From assembly GCA_030765045.1 (NCBI GenBank), contig CM060972.1:60279773-60343772 (forward strand): a DNA stretch of 64,000 nt. The letters run 5' to 3'. Positions within the stretch are counted from its first letter, which is position 1; each line of letters starts with the position of its first letter. This document shows positions 35,552 through 46,438 of this stretch, piece by piece. The notes beneath the pieces are model-generated. The model was not told where the DNA came from. It made no database searches and saw only the letters and a list, made by a program, of their open reading frames with translations. Made by a program: the position numbers and the translations under genes. This stretch comes from Tenodera sinensis. Lineage: Eukaryota > Arthropoda > Insecta > Mantodea > Mantidae.

Positions 35552-35911
35552 GGTAATTATTATTTATTTGTGCCAACAAACTTACTGTTGGTGTTTTTAA
35601 ACACACAAGCCGTGTGTGGGCAAAGTTTAAGAGGTAGAACCGGAACTTAAAAATTAATAATTACCATGTGAAGGTTATTTAATCCTGGGATATAAAGTAC
35701 TTGCAATAGTAAGTCACCATTGGGGTAATTGTCTCTGATGTGAGACTGCCTTTGTGATTTACCAGGAAAAATACTAACTGGCTTGAGAATTTAATGCCAT
35801 TCTGGCAGTTTGTCACAATAGCTCAGTGGTAGAGCGTCCGCCCGGCAAGCGGAAGGTCTGTGGTTCAAATCCCAGTTGTGGCATTGAATTTTTAAGTTCC
35901 GGTTCTACCTC
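35552..35911 (+). mobile_element. Foldback tRNA-SINE, copy C
   Basis: Flanked by a 12-bp duplication, ttaattttacat, at 35540-35551 and 35912-35923. The left end holds gccaacaaacttactgttgg, acacacaagccgtgtgtggg and gaggtagaaccggaacttaa; the right end is the exact inverse (ttaagttccggttctacctc). The tRNA-like head has the D-arm tagctcagtggtagagcgtc, tccgcccggcaagcgga, and B box ggttcaaatccc. Internally it has extra sequence (aattaccatgtgaaggtt...) absent from copy B. Confidence 0.82.
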
Positions 35912-36220
35912 TTAATTTTACATATTTGTGAGTATCTCTAAATACTTTGAATATGTATAACTTGGTAACTTGACGCCATAGACCATAGGTTTCCTATCTT
36001 AAATTGATTGTCTATGAACCGTCTATAACCAGTAAAATTTGTGTGGTCTTATTCATTTATACCCTTCACACTCTACATAGGTATCTCGACATTTACTGCT
36101 GAAAAGTTTCAAGAAAAAATAAATAATATAACAAAAGATATGCAGAGGAACATCTTAGGCCTTCTTCCTTATGGTATGGTAATGGAACAAAGGAAGTAAA
36201 TTGATGAGAAAACTATAACA

Positions 36221-36405
36221 ATTTAATTAAAAAGGTGAGTCAATACTAAACAACACTTACACATACATTTATAATGGAGGAAATTTAACCTCCGAAACGC
36301 ATTCTGGAAAATTATAAATGTAAGTGTTGTTTAGTGTTATTGACTCACCTTTTAAATTAAACTGATTATAACAACACTGTTTTCAAACTGCTAAGAAAGG
36401 AAGAT
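36221..36405. repeat. Palindromic repeat element (family copy 2 of 3)
   Basis: Arms ttaaaaaggtgagtcaatac plus taaacaacacttaca (36226-36262) and the inverse at about 36318-36360 enclose ggaggaaatttaacctccga and aacgc. The centre is a small GC-paired hairpin followed by gaaac. The outer tail ttttcaaactgctaagaaag is shared, inverted, with copies at 9405 and 49462. Confidence 0.78.
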
Positions 36406-36704
36406 AAACTGTAACAACTTTACAAGAGAGTGAATTTCACTGGTTAAGACACTTTGCAACAACATACTCATAACATAATCAAATCTCACTTTTAATAGGT
36501 AACGCATAAACAGAGATCAATAGGCAGAGCATTAACTCACTTGTTTTAGGGAGCCAGCATACATACATACCAGTTCCCTCTATGAATCCATTCCAACCTC
36601 CAAACCATAACTTACAGCACAATGAAATGTTTTACTCATGTCCTACTTTCTCATTTAAACTGTGCCACTAATGAACAAGAAGCATTAATATTTTTGGTAC
36701 GTAC

Positions 36705-36861
36705 AACTGTGAGGGGCTGGGTGAATGTGAATCTTCTCCACCAATTGCAATGTCTGGCTGCTGCGAGAACCTCCTGGGTTCTGGGCTGGCTGGAGATGGA
36801 CTTGCTGTTGGAGTACTAGTAAACACTACACCACTACTACTGCTGCTACTCATCGCTGATG
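36705..36861 (-). CDS. TRIP12: TRIP12 exon c (Ser-rich disordered linker)
   Basis: The acceptor tttcaaacag and a likely donor gtacgt delimit 157 nt that enter in phase 1 and leave in phase 2. The product starts ASAMSSSSSSGVVF and ends EDSHSPSPSQL. It is a Ser/Thr/Pro-rich segment with no fold, as expected between the armadillo repeats and the DVLKRKR motif of TRIP12. Its identity comes from the open frame, splice sites and perfect phase agreement with both neighbours; the sequence alone is not diagnostic. The donor is slightly uncertain because another GT lies 4 nt downstream, but only this choice keeps the frame into the next exon. Confidence 0.82.
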
Positions 36862-37329
36862 CTGTTTGAAACACATAAAACAAAAGTTATGTATGTAAAG
36901 GATGGCAATGAAATGAAATGAAAAAAGGTTATTTGGGCATGTTTTTCAACATGCCCTGGCTGTTATACAGGATGGCATTGTGTTATACTATATATATGCC
37001 CCAACATGTCAAGGCTCCCTAGTGCTTAATATGAACTAAAGTCTTAATTTAACTACATTTTCTAAATCCATTTGCCCTTACTCTACCAAAATATTTACCC
37101 TTACTGCCACTTTGCATCCTCTGGCAGTAACATTTTTATTGCTACAATGTTGCTTTCCATTTTGTTTACGATTGCCAGCTTCCAACACTTCATTTGTTTG
37201 AGTGTATGTTGGCGCAATTCAATTGCAGCTATGCTGTCTGCTGATCGCATATTCTTACATTAGGAAATACAAGCTTTATGGTGCAAACAGCTTTAGCCAA
37301 TTATAGTAAAGCAGATGTAGAGTAACACA
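36862..37329 (-). other. TRIP12 intron sequence before exon c
   Basis: No gene recognised. Confidence 0.5.
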
Positions 37330-38450
37330 GTTCTGTATTTATAGGCAAAACTTGACATGTTAGTTTCTAATTTGTTTTTACTTTAGATTCTTGTTGCTTC
37401 ACTGTTGATAACTTCATTATTTCCTTATTTAACTTGACATGTTTATTACTCTAACTTCACTTTCTGTACCAGATCTTGTCATGCTTCAGAGACTTGTTTC
37501 CATGAACAACCTACATTCACTGCCACAATCCCTCCTGTGACTTATGGATTACATTTTGGCTGGACATATTGCACAATGAGATATCAAAGTTTAATAAATT
37601 GTGTTTATTTTAACTTTTCCCAAATGGAAAATCCTGTTGGTTTTCTAAGGCCTTTAAAGACTTTCAGCTAATCATCTGCAACTGCTGATTTATCCATTTG
37701 TTTATATTTCATGTTTCTCATGTGTTCTTTAAAGCTTATATCAATGTTCCTCTCTGTCTTCCCTATGTGTATTTTTTTTTGCAATATTTACATCCAATTT
37801 CATACATATGTACTAGAAGTTTTCCTACTGCAATTTTGTCCTTTGCGTGTTTTATAAAGCAATGCTAGGTAACTAAGGCTTGGATTTTACCATGTTCATT
37901 GAATGTTTTCGTGAGTTTGTGAAAGGCCCATGCCCGCAATGTGAATGTTTTGGCTTCTTTTATGTTGCTTAGTGCAGTGATTTCCTTTATGTTTCTTCTT
38001 TTTGAATTTATCTTACTGTCTATAATTTGTGAGTTGAAATAATTTTTATGTACTATTTCCAGTATCTCATTGTACTCTTTTGTATTCATAGGAATGCTTA
38101 CCAATATGAAGGCCAATCTGTCTATTACTGCATAATTGTGTTCCCTTAGATTATAATTGTCATTTTTAATTTAATTGTGTATGTGTTTTTTCTATGGATG
38201 CTAAAACTCATTTTATCCAGATTCCTTGTGATTTTTAGGCCAAGAAAGGAGAACGTATTATTGGCTTCTGTTTCTATTATAAATTTAATTATGTAGTAGT
38301 AGTTTTTAACTGTCAATAGACTCATATGAGTGTCTGACATTGTCAGGCTATTTACAATATTTAGACAGATCAAAATTACTTTATACAAAAGGTTTGTAAT
38401 AATAATGGTATTTGTATCATAATATATAGTTTGTAACAATTCAAATTACA
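37330..38450 (-). mobile_element. Penelope-like element, RT end and GIY-YIG, decayed
   Basis: On the minus strand from 38440, frames give NNTFSFLGLKITRNLDKMSF and SIHRKNT (the FLDL-type end of the RT), then LAFILVSIPMNTKEYNEILE and ISALS-like sequence (37865-38116). After shifts come HIGKTERNIDISFKEHMRNM and KYKQMDKSAVAD (about 37670-37790), the GIY-YIG endonuclease. Order and motifs fit a Penelope-like retroelement. Stops and shifts abolish coding. The catalytic RT box is not visible. Confidence 0.72.
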
Positions 38451-38626
38451 GTTCATCCGCTTTATACAAACATTTATAAATATGGTGCTGCTTTAGTTTA
38501 TTTTCAAAACAATTTTTTGTACAGGACTTATTTTCAACAGGTAGTTTATTGTACAGTACACTGCCTACAATATTATGGATCAGTATTGATTTTCTTTTTA
38601 TTTAGTTATTCTATTGGTGCTATTTT

Positions 38627-39447
38627 AACTTTCTCTACTGGTAAGTAGGGGAAGTACTGTATTCCACCCAAAAATTCAATGTCGAGATTTCACCGGAAAT
38701 ATATGTTTTGAGGCCCCCTGAATCCAAAAAAAGCATTTTTAGAAAAAGGTCCGTGTGTGTCTGTGTGTCTGTCAGTCTGTGGACAGCATAACTCAAAAAC
38801 GAAAAGTCGGTTAAAAGCCAAACTTGGTGTTTAAGTTTAATGTCATCCAAGGATGCGACACGAAGATTTTGAAGAAAATAGCCCCACCCTACACTACCCT
38901 TTACATAGAAGATTTTTTGAAAATTTTGATTTTCTTGAAAATGGCCGTAACGATTTTGATTAAAATGTCATAAGTTTGAGATATTTTGATGACAAATGAA
39001 ATATATATCTTGAATTTTCTGGCTATAGCCCCTGTAGTCGTATTTACTTTGGACGACTTTTGCATAACTGGTAAACCGTTAGAGACAGACCAAATTATAT
39101 TCTACAAAAAAATGTAGATCTTGCTAAAATACACAATTTATGTCTCAAATTTTCTTGTAGGGTGAACCATTTCGGAGATATTCCTTGTTATGTGTGTGAG
39201 TTTCGGAAAACTTTGAACTTTAGCAAAATGCAACAACGTTGTTCATTTTTTTATATGTTAATCGTGCAAAGAGTCTCAAAGGTCAAAAAGATTTGACTGT
39301 CGCACAAAGCCTTCTGTATTCTAATATTCCCCTTGCACCTACAAGGACATAAGCAGTAAGATAATTTGTATGAATGTTTATCTTAACTAACATGGAGATA
39401 TAGGAATAAGAGTTTGTTAGAATGGTTAGTACAAGAGTAGAGAAAGT
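38627..39447 (-). repeat. Dispersed repeat DR1, full-length inverted copy
   Basis: Begins actttctctactggtaagta and ends gtacaagagtagagaaagt, so it has short inverted ends like the copy at 20810-21660 but lies in the opposite orientation. Length is 821 bp. No clear target-site duplication was seen. Confidence 0.78.
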
Positions 39448-39510
39448 CATGTGAGTGCAACACATCAGATTTTTATAATTGTATTGCTTCGGATTCAGCA
39501 ATGAGACTAT

Positions 39511-40069
39511 TTTTTTTTTCTCAGGACGTGGTACTAGATGGAATGAATTGATGTAACTTCACAATAATATATTACTTTATTAACACTTTTTTCGTCGTTA
39601 CAATTGAATTATCTTTCGTTGCACCAATTTATATTTCATTAATAGTCTTTCCACCTTTCTAAATTCTTTTCTACTCACATCCACGCGCGTTATAGAAACA
39701 CGTCTTCTCATCTCAAACACACAGACGCTATTAACAATTCCAGCGCCACTTTATATGATGCTATCTTTGTTGTACACATCTGCGTATCTGTTCATCAAAT
39801 AGTTCCCATATTGTTAGGGAAGCGACCTTTAGCTATTCTCCCTTTGCTTTTAATATTAAATATATATAATTCTTTTATTTATACATATTAAATTTAAATG
39901 TGGAACTGAACATTTATGACGTTTTTAAACAAAATTTTTTGTAACAATGAACAATAGCAACACGTTTTCATTACTCAACTAATTCGTATCAACACCAGAA
40001 ATAAATTACATTTTCAATAAATATTTACATAAATGATTTTCTTTTGGGGTCTTACAATATTCTGTCTCA
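39511..40069 (-). repeat. Probable solo LTR
   Basis: The right border cttacaatattctgtctca resembles the gypsy LTR border (caatattctgtctca at 24713-24727). The preceding aatatttacataaatgattt also matches that LTR. ctat stands at 39507-39510 and 40070-40073, a possible 4-bp duplication, and the length (559 bp) is close to 557. The left border lacks the expected TG, which is against it. Confidence 0.5.
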
Positions 40070-41218
40070 CTATGAAAGTTCATATTTTGTCTTATGTTAT
40101 GCGGATGTATTTCACTATTCATCTGGATACCATTTGTGTCATTTACAGTTAAGCGAATAGTTTTATATGCAAGTTTCTAGTTTATGAATATTGAACATAA
40201 TCCTCATACACTTCTTCTGTAAAATTAAAATTCTATTAATATGTACCTGGCAGCTCCTCCCCATACTCCTAAATAATGAGATGCAGAAAAATAAGACCAT
40301 AATACATAAACTTCATTGTGTTGATTCACATATCTTTTCATTAGTCTAAAGTAGATATATTTACTTATTTTATTACAGACACTGTTAATGTGTTCAAACC
40401 AGGTTAGTTTACTGTCTATTTTTAACCCTAAAAAGGGATAAGATGCAGTCAGTGTCATAGGGGAGATAGTTTCCTTCATTTCATTTCTTCCTCCTAAGTC
40501 TAATATCATAACTTTGATTTTTCTTAATTTACTTTTAGTTTATTACATTCAAAATAATGTGTTATAGTGTGATTAGTATTGTTAATAGTATTTGCCAATG
40601 TATTTAATGTATATAGTTCCAACATAGAGTAATAGTATCATCAGCATAACTGATTGTACTAAAATTATTGCTTGTTGGTATATCACATATACAGGGTGTT
40701 AGGGGTATGAGTGCGCAGACTTTGCATGCTGGGAGATCCAAATATAACTAATAATAAAGTCCAATAACAACTCCATCTATCTTGAAACGTAAAGGAGGTT
40801 ATCGAACATTATTGAAAACATTATCTGCACAGTTTGGCAACACGGGCCGAATGTTTTGTTTTGGTTTACGGCCAGGCATGCGTTCACACCTACAACGGGT
40901 GAAGGTCTAAACTAGGCTAGCAGGTGAAATCTGGTTTGTCACGTGCCTGTGTGTTTCTTGTCAGTTAATGCCAGTAACGAGGGATGGGGTGGTTTGCTTT
41001 TATGCTATTCAATCGTATTCACGAGAACTAAACTAAAAGCTGCGTAAGAGGCTACGCATAAGGTGTAGTCGGATGATCAGAGATCGCAACTTCAAATGTT
41101 AAGTATGGAAATACCTCATTCGTGTAATTAAATAACAGCCAGCCACCTTTTGCTAAACAGGAAAATCTATTATAAAGAACACAACTTTGGGGCCAGAACA
41201 GCCTAAATGGCCTAAGAC

Positions 41219-41399
41219 GTGAAGAAGAAGAAGAAGAAGAAGAAGAAGAAGAAGAAGAAGCAGAAAAGGAGGAGGAGGAGAAGGAGGAGAAGAAGGAGGA
41301 GAAGAAGGAGTAGGAGGAGAAGGAGAAGAAGAAGAAGAAGAAGAAGAAGAAGAAGAAGAAGAAGAAGAAGAAGAAGAAGAAGAAGAAGAAGAAGAAGAA
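41219..41399. repeat. (GAA)n/(GGA)n microsatellite
   Basis: Pure GAA with a GGA-rich middle (41265-41325). The poly-Lys/Arg or poly-Leu frames here are not genes. Confidence 0.97.
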
Positions 41400-41429
41400 A
41401 ATTATTAATGGTCAACTGCAAGCTCAACA

Positions 41430-41600
41430 AGATGTCTTTTACAGTAGATGTTCAAAATGTGCTCCGTGAGAATCTATGCAGGCATCGCATCTTCTTAACC
41501 AATTTTGCCCTACCCTCGTTAGAGCTTCTGTGTTCTGCTCAATCTCTAGGGCTGCTTCAAACATATGTGTGCGAAGATCATTAAGCGTTGCGCTGCGCGT
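41430..41600 (-). pseudogene. Transposase C-terminal remnant
   Basis: The minus-strand frame includes LNDLRTHMFEAALEIEQN and WLRRCDACIDSHGAHFEHLL before a stop. This C-terminal block matches that of the relic at 10780-11880 (RLEACIEAASGHFEH), so both transposons use the same DDE transposase type. Confidence 0.65.
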
Positions 41601-42639
41601 GTGTTGCAATCAGTTTTGCCCTAAGCAAGAAGCATATCTAAATACTCTTGATTTGTAAAGACTGCCATTGTTCTGAATGCATTTAACGCACTTGAAGCAC
41701 TGACAAAGCCTGCTGTTGTGCACGGATGTCACAGGGGTAGTTGTACTGTCAACATTCACTCACTTTCCTCTCTTCTTAAGCGCTAATGTTGCGGGTTTGC
41801 CAAGTGTATGCCCACGACTTTATTCCAATAGACATGCTGGAATCCAGTCCTTTCATATCATTTTGTGGCTAAACGAATCATTTTAGCAACATACGGTAAA
41901 GACATAACTAACACATCTTTTGTAGCCCTACCTTGCTGTTCTAATTGCAGAAGTACACGATAACAGAGTGGGGACATATTCGCAATCACACTTATGACCT
42001 GTTTTAATTTTTATTTATGAAACTATGCACTATAGAGGAAAATGGTACAGGAACTTATGTTGCAGTTTAACATCAGGAAGTTGCCTTTTACGTCTGCACA
42101 CTCATACCCCTAACACCTTGTATATAATAGAACAGAACTAAAGACAGAACCCTGTGGAACTCCACTTTACTTCCAACATTGCTGATTTTATTTATGTTGT
42201 TGCCATCAAGATAATTGATTTTGGAAAACTGTTGTTCTCCACTTGGGTAAGATGCAATTAGTTTGTTAGGTAGGCTTCTGATTCCATACAGATTAAGCTT
42301 ATTTAATAAAATATCATATCTTACGCAGTCGAAATAGTTTGATAGGTCGACCTTTAGGCAGCTACTTTATTTTGGTTAATTTTACCATAATATAATGCAC
42401 AAGTGAGATTACAGCTGTAGTGGTAGAATATGGTGTGCAAAAATTATAAATAGGCTTAATGACTCCTATTTTAAGGATATGAGGAAAGACACCTGCTTCA
42501 ATACTGGCATTTAGTAGATATATTGGTTTGACCAATATTGTTTTACTATTTTAGAGGAAATGCCATCCGATCCACATGAGGGCTTTGCAGGTGTTTCACT
42601 CAGGATTTTTATAATTAAATCACACATGACTAACGGCTA

Positions 42640-43430
<791 letters not shown>

Positions 43431-43890
43431 GGTCTCACTTTATGCATCCTACCCTACACAACCAGTCCAATTCATTGTTGACTTTCTGGAGATATCTCCA
43501 ATGTACATCACGCCTATACAGTACACCACTAATTATTATTTCAGTGTGGGGCTGTTCTGTCTTATCTCATCCACTAATTCCATAGTTTCCCCCAATATAT
43601 AATCCAGATGTTCCTTTCTCCTTATGTTGTTAGTTCTCATGTGCAAGGCCATTATATCAGGCTTCACCTCATTTAGTTTCAGTGATTCAAATTGGTGCTT
43701 AAGTTCATTAATGCAAATACCTGGGTAGCAGTATACAACATGGCTATTTTTGCAATACTTGTCACCTGCATACCTTAATATGGAGATGCCAAACACCATC
43801 ACCTTTTGTAAGATTTAAAGCTTTCACGGCACGCGTTATTTATTACAGCTTCACAGGTGATCAGCCGTGTGAGGTTTAAAAACATTGAGC

Positions 43891-43924
43891 TTTCGGCCAT
43901 TGTAGACTCTATGGCCTTCATCAG
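43891..43924 (-). ncRNA. Hammerhead ribozyme-like core, unit 1 left arm
   Basis: On the minus strand: CTGATGA, then aggccat ... atggcc able to pair as stem II, then GAAA. These are the CUGANGA and GAAA core boxes in the correct spacing. Stem I, stem III and the cleavage triplet were not established. Confidence 0.5.
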
Positions 43925-44554
43925 AATGAAAAATGACCATTAGCTTTCCGCTCCCCATATATATACAATGTTAGGTGGGAGGGGGTCGCATTGCCCTGGC
44001 CAATGAGTGGGTGACGATATGTGATTGGGTTTTTTTTTTTTTTACCGTGGAGGGGAAAAACCCGTTACAGGCGGAGGCCGACATGCTGAGGCCAACAGTG
44101 TGAGGGTCCCTGCGCCCTGAAGGGGGAGGGTTACTCACTAAAAAACCCCTCCACGTGTTAGTTCGTACAATGCTAAAGGTTTCGTGCATCATCGTGCGTT
44201 AGTCGGGTCCCGCATAGCACCCCGGTTAGTAATTGAAAGCTTTAAGCTGGCATGAGTTCATGCGAGCGAGTCAATTGTTGCTTCAAACTGCATCCAAACA
44301 ATTACAACAGGAACCACGGACTTCAACTAAGCCCTGCCTGGACAATAGCCATAAAACACATCCACAGCAGCAACTCTGTGATTCTGAACCAAGTACTGAC
44401 CCTCAAGAAAACACTGTGGCCGGTGACAAACATAGCCCGAAACAGCAGGCCCAATCACAAATCATCACCCGCTCATTGGCCAGGGCAATGCAACCCCCTC
44501 CCACCTAACACTGCACATATATGGGGAGCAGAAAGTTAATGGTCATTTTTCATT

Positions 44555-44588
44555 CTGACGAAGGCCATAGAACCTACAATGGTCGAAA
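44555..44588 (+). ncRNA. Hammerhead ribozyme-like core, unit 1 right arm
   Basis: CTGACGA (44555-44561), stem II ggccat/atggtc and GAAA (44585-44588). Substitutions relative to the left arm (T to C in the N position, C to T in stem II giving a G-U pair) preserve the core. Confidence 0.5.
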
Positions 44589-45289
44589 GCTCAATGTTTT
44601 TAAACCTCACACGGCTGATCACCAGTGACGCCGTAATAAACCATCACCTATTGTTTCTTCAAGGGGTCGTACTCTTGAACATTATTTTTTCTTTCACTGC
44701 TCCCGTTTAAATTAGTGTTTCCTATATCATTATTCTCACTTAGAGCATCAAAACTGTTGAAAATTGACACATTTACTTACGTTTAACTTCTTGGTACCAC
44801 ATTCTTCTTGTTAACTTGTCTTTTCACGACTGTAGCCTAATTATCAGTTTGCCGAAGTTCTTCAATTTAATTTTTTAGTATTAGTATTTCTTCTCGAGCA
44901 CATTTGAGTTCCCTGTTTAGCATTTCTACGATCTTCTGTAGTGACACTATCACCTCGTATTCACACCTTCATGTTTTGCACAATGCTGGTCATGTTTATT
45001 ACTTCTTGTCACTCCAAAACTTTTACCTTTATTTCCACTGCTTCTATTCTTGCAAATCATACTTTTCACCTTTTCATGTCTCTTCATTTGCACTTTTTCA
45101 CTATTAATTTCACTTATTTCATTACGCCTGCTGCGAGTTAATATGCTGACCGATGTATCTTGTAACTTCAGTAGAGTTGTTGCATCCTTCACGAATTTCT
45201 TGTCCACTATGGCAAGAATGCTATGTACATATTTGAAGCAGAGTTCATATATGTGCAGAAATGCATCTGTTACATGTAAGAGGCTTGTC

Positions 45290-46000
45290 TCAAAAGTTAC
45301 ACTATCTTTTTAAAAACCAACAAAATGTTTGAATATTTAAAAAAAGAATACATTTTGAAAGGTGCATGGACCTCTTTGAATCTCAATGCATTTTTGATAC
45401 TTTGATCAAGTTATTTTAATCCAGTGTTAATCCCCCTGCCAAACTGGCTACCCTTTTTCCACTTCTTGTTTTAAGTCATTCTCATTTACAAAGTGTCCTC
45501 CCGTGAGATGTTTCAGCTGCATAAAAAGGTGGTAGCTGCTCTGTGCAACTTCAGGAGAGTTAGGTGGAGGACTGAAAACATCCCATCAAAAGTTCTCAAA
45601 CAGGGCTCCAGTTTCATGAGTAAAGTGTGGACAAGCATTATTGTGGAACAAAAAACCTGTTTTCCTCAACTTTCCCCTCCCCTTCCTATTTGGAATTACT
45701 GTTCTGAGATTTTTCAACATCTCACAATTGCAAGCAGCTAGTATCATGTTCCCATGGGGCAGGTGATCAATCCTTCCTTGGAGAAGATTGTTGCCATGCC
45801 ATTGCCAGCCAATACCAAAACTCCCACCTTTTTTGGGTGATGGACCATCCTTTCCTTTCCACATTATATTTCTGTATTTTAGATAAAGGTGTCCAGTTCA
45901 TCAATCTCCATGACCCTTTGGACCTTGACAACAATAATATGGAGGGCAGGAAGGGAGGATTGACTGCTTGATTGTTTACTGTATAATGTGTTCCCTTCAA
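45290..46000 (-). pseudogene. mariner-type transposase relic
   Basis: Minus-strand frames from about 45990 give LSKIQKYNVERKG, then GRIDHLPHGNMILAACNCEM, LFHNNACPHFTHETGALFEN, WDVFSPPPNSPEVAQSSYHL, and a C-terminal block with KCIEI. These are the second and third catalytic blocks of mariner-type transposases (HDNARPH and PPYSPDLAPSDYHL in relatives), mutated at the Asp positions (HNNA, PEVAQSS). The copy is dead. Confidence 0.75.
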
Positions 46001-46234
46001 TGAATGATTGATGCCAATGAGAAATCATTGGTCTTCTAAGTTTTTATTCTGCCTACACACTGCACAATTCGCGATGAATTTCAGTTACATTTTTAATGAG
46101 AAACCAACGGTCTTATTCAATTTTTGCATATAAATGTCAAAATAACTTCACTTTGTTTTTCCAGAAAAAGATTTAAAAATAGTTTGATAAGTTACATGGG
46201 GTTACAAGAAACAAGGTTTATTGCATGGGCTTAC

Positions 46235-46438
46235 CAAGCATGATGCTGCCATTAGGGCTGCTGCTACTAGAGAAAACTCCTGCAGGAACTTGGATAGATG
46301 TGGAGGATCCTGCAGATGAAGATGGCCCTGGTTGTGGTGGTTGCTGTTTGACCGACATGTTAGAATCATTGTTCTTTGGTGGAGACATTCCTAGAGGCAC
46401 ATCTGGATCTGCTAACTTCTTGATCTGATGCATCACTC
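46235..46438 (-). CDS. TRIP12: TRIP12 exon b (end of ARM region, Ser/Pro linker)
   Basis: The acceptor is gcctttag and the donor gtaagc; the exon has 204 nt and goes from phase 1 to phase 1. With the split G from the preceding exon it begins GVMHQIKKLADPDVPLG, matching the TRIP12 sequence that follows YFRREG (GVMHQVKHLAESE in vertebrates). The rest is low-complexity linker rich in Ser, Pro and Gln, ending SSSPNGSIMLG. Poor conservation of this linker is normal for the family. The preceding intron is 16.3 kb and carries a 6.2-kb LTR retrotransposon in the opposite orientation. Confidence 0.92.

Larger units (their letters stand above)
40692..42120 (-). mobile_element. TIR transposon, internally deleted
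   Basis: Ends cagggtgttaggggtatgag (40692) and the complement of ctcatacccctaacaccttg (42101-42120) form TIRs of about 28 bp with few mismatches. TA flanks both sides (40690-40691 and 42121-42122). Length is 1429 bp. It contains a transposase C-terminus on the minus strand and a GAA/GGA microsatellite. It is inserted in a LINE. Confidence 0.85.
40100..42610 (-). mobile_element. LINE (Jockey/CR1-like) RT fragment, split by a TIR transposon
   Basis: Minus-strand frames from 42600 give SCGSDGISSKIVK, GVIKPIY and, near 42140-42160, SGVPQGSV. After the transposon at 40692-42120 the reading continues with STISYADDTITLCWN (about 40620-40670) and FLGLKIDSKLTWFEHINSVC (in 40225-40509). These are RT blocks in the right order, with the insertion exactly between the GVPQGS and YADD blocks. 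Stops make it non-coding. Confidence 0.78.
43809..44639. mobile_element. Inverted PLE-terminus unit 1 with hammerhead-like cores
   Basis: An 831-bp unit between accatcaccttttg (43795-43808) and accatcacctattg (44640-44653), a 14-bp target duplication with one mismatch. About 190 bp at each end (43845-44035 and 44450-44638) are inverted copies: cagccgtgtgaggtttaaaa, ggccattgtagactctatgg, tccccatatatata, aggtgggagggggt. The unit begins near aaagctttcacggc, a motif also at the start of the unit at 49649. No protein is encoded. Resemblance to Penelope terminal repeats is inferred from the hammerhead-like cores. Confidence 0.75.
43536..45207 (-). pseudogene. LINE ORF1-like with SGNH-type domain, interrupted
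   Basis: On the minus strand, 45207-44950 encodes a basic segment (TRSRRNEISEINSEKVQMKR) and 44940-44650 has REMLNRELKCAREEILILKN, a coiled coil with stops. After an 831-bp insertion comes 43802-43536: VFGISILRYAGDKYCKNSH, VVYCYPGICINELKHQFES, DIMALHMRTNNIRRKEHLDY. The GxSIxR ... PGI ... HxxTNN pattern is that of the SGNH-hydrolase-like domain found in ORF1 of some CR1-type LINEs. The usual catalytic GDS reads GIS. Confidence 0.6.

Noticed and set aside
41212..41584. Poly-Lys/Arg and poly-Leu frames
   Set aside because: GAA/GGA microsatellite inside a TIR transposon.
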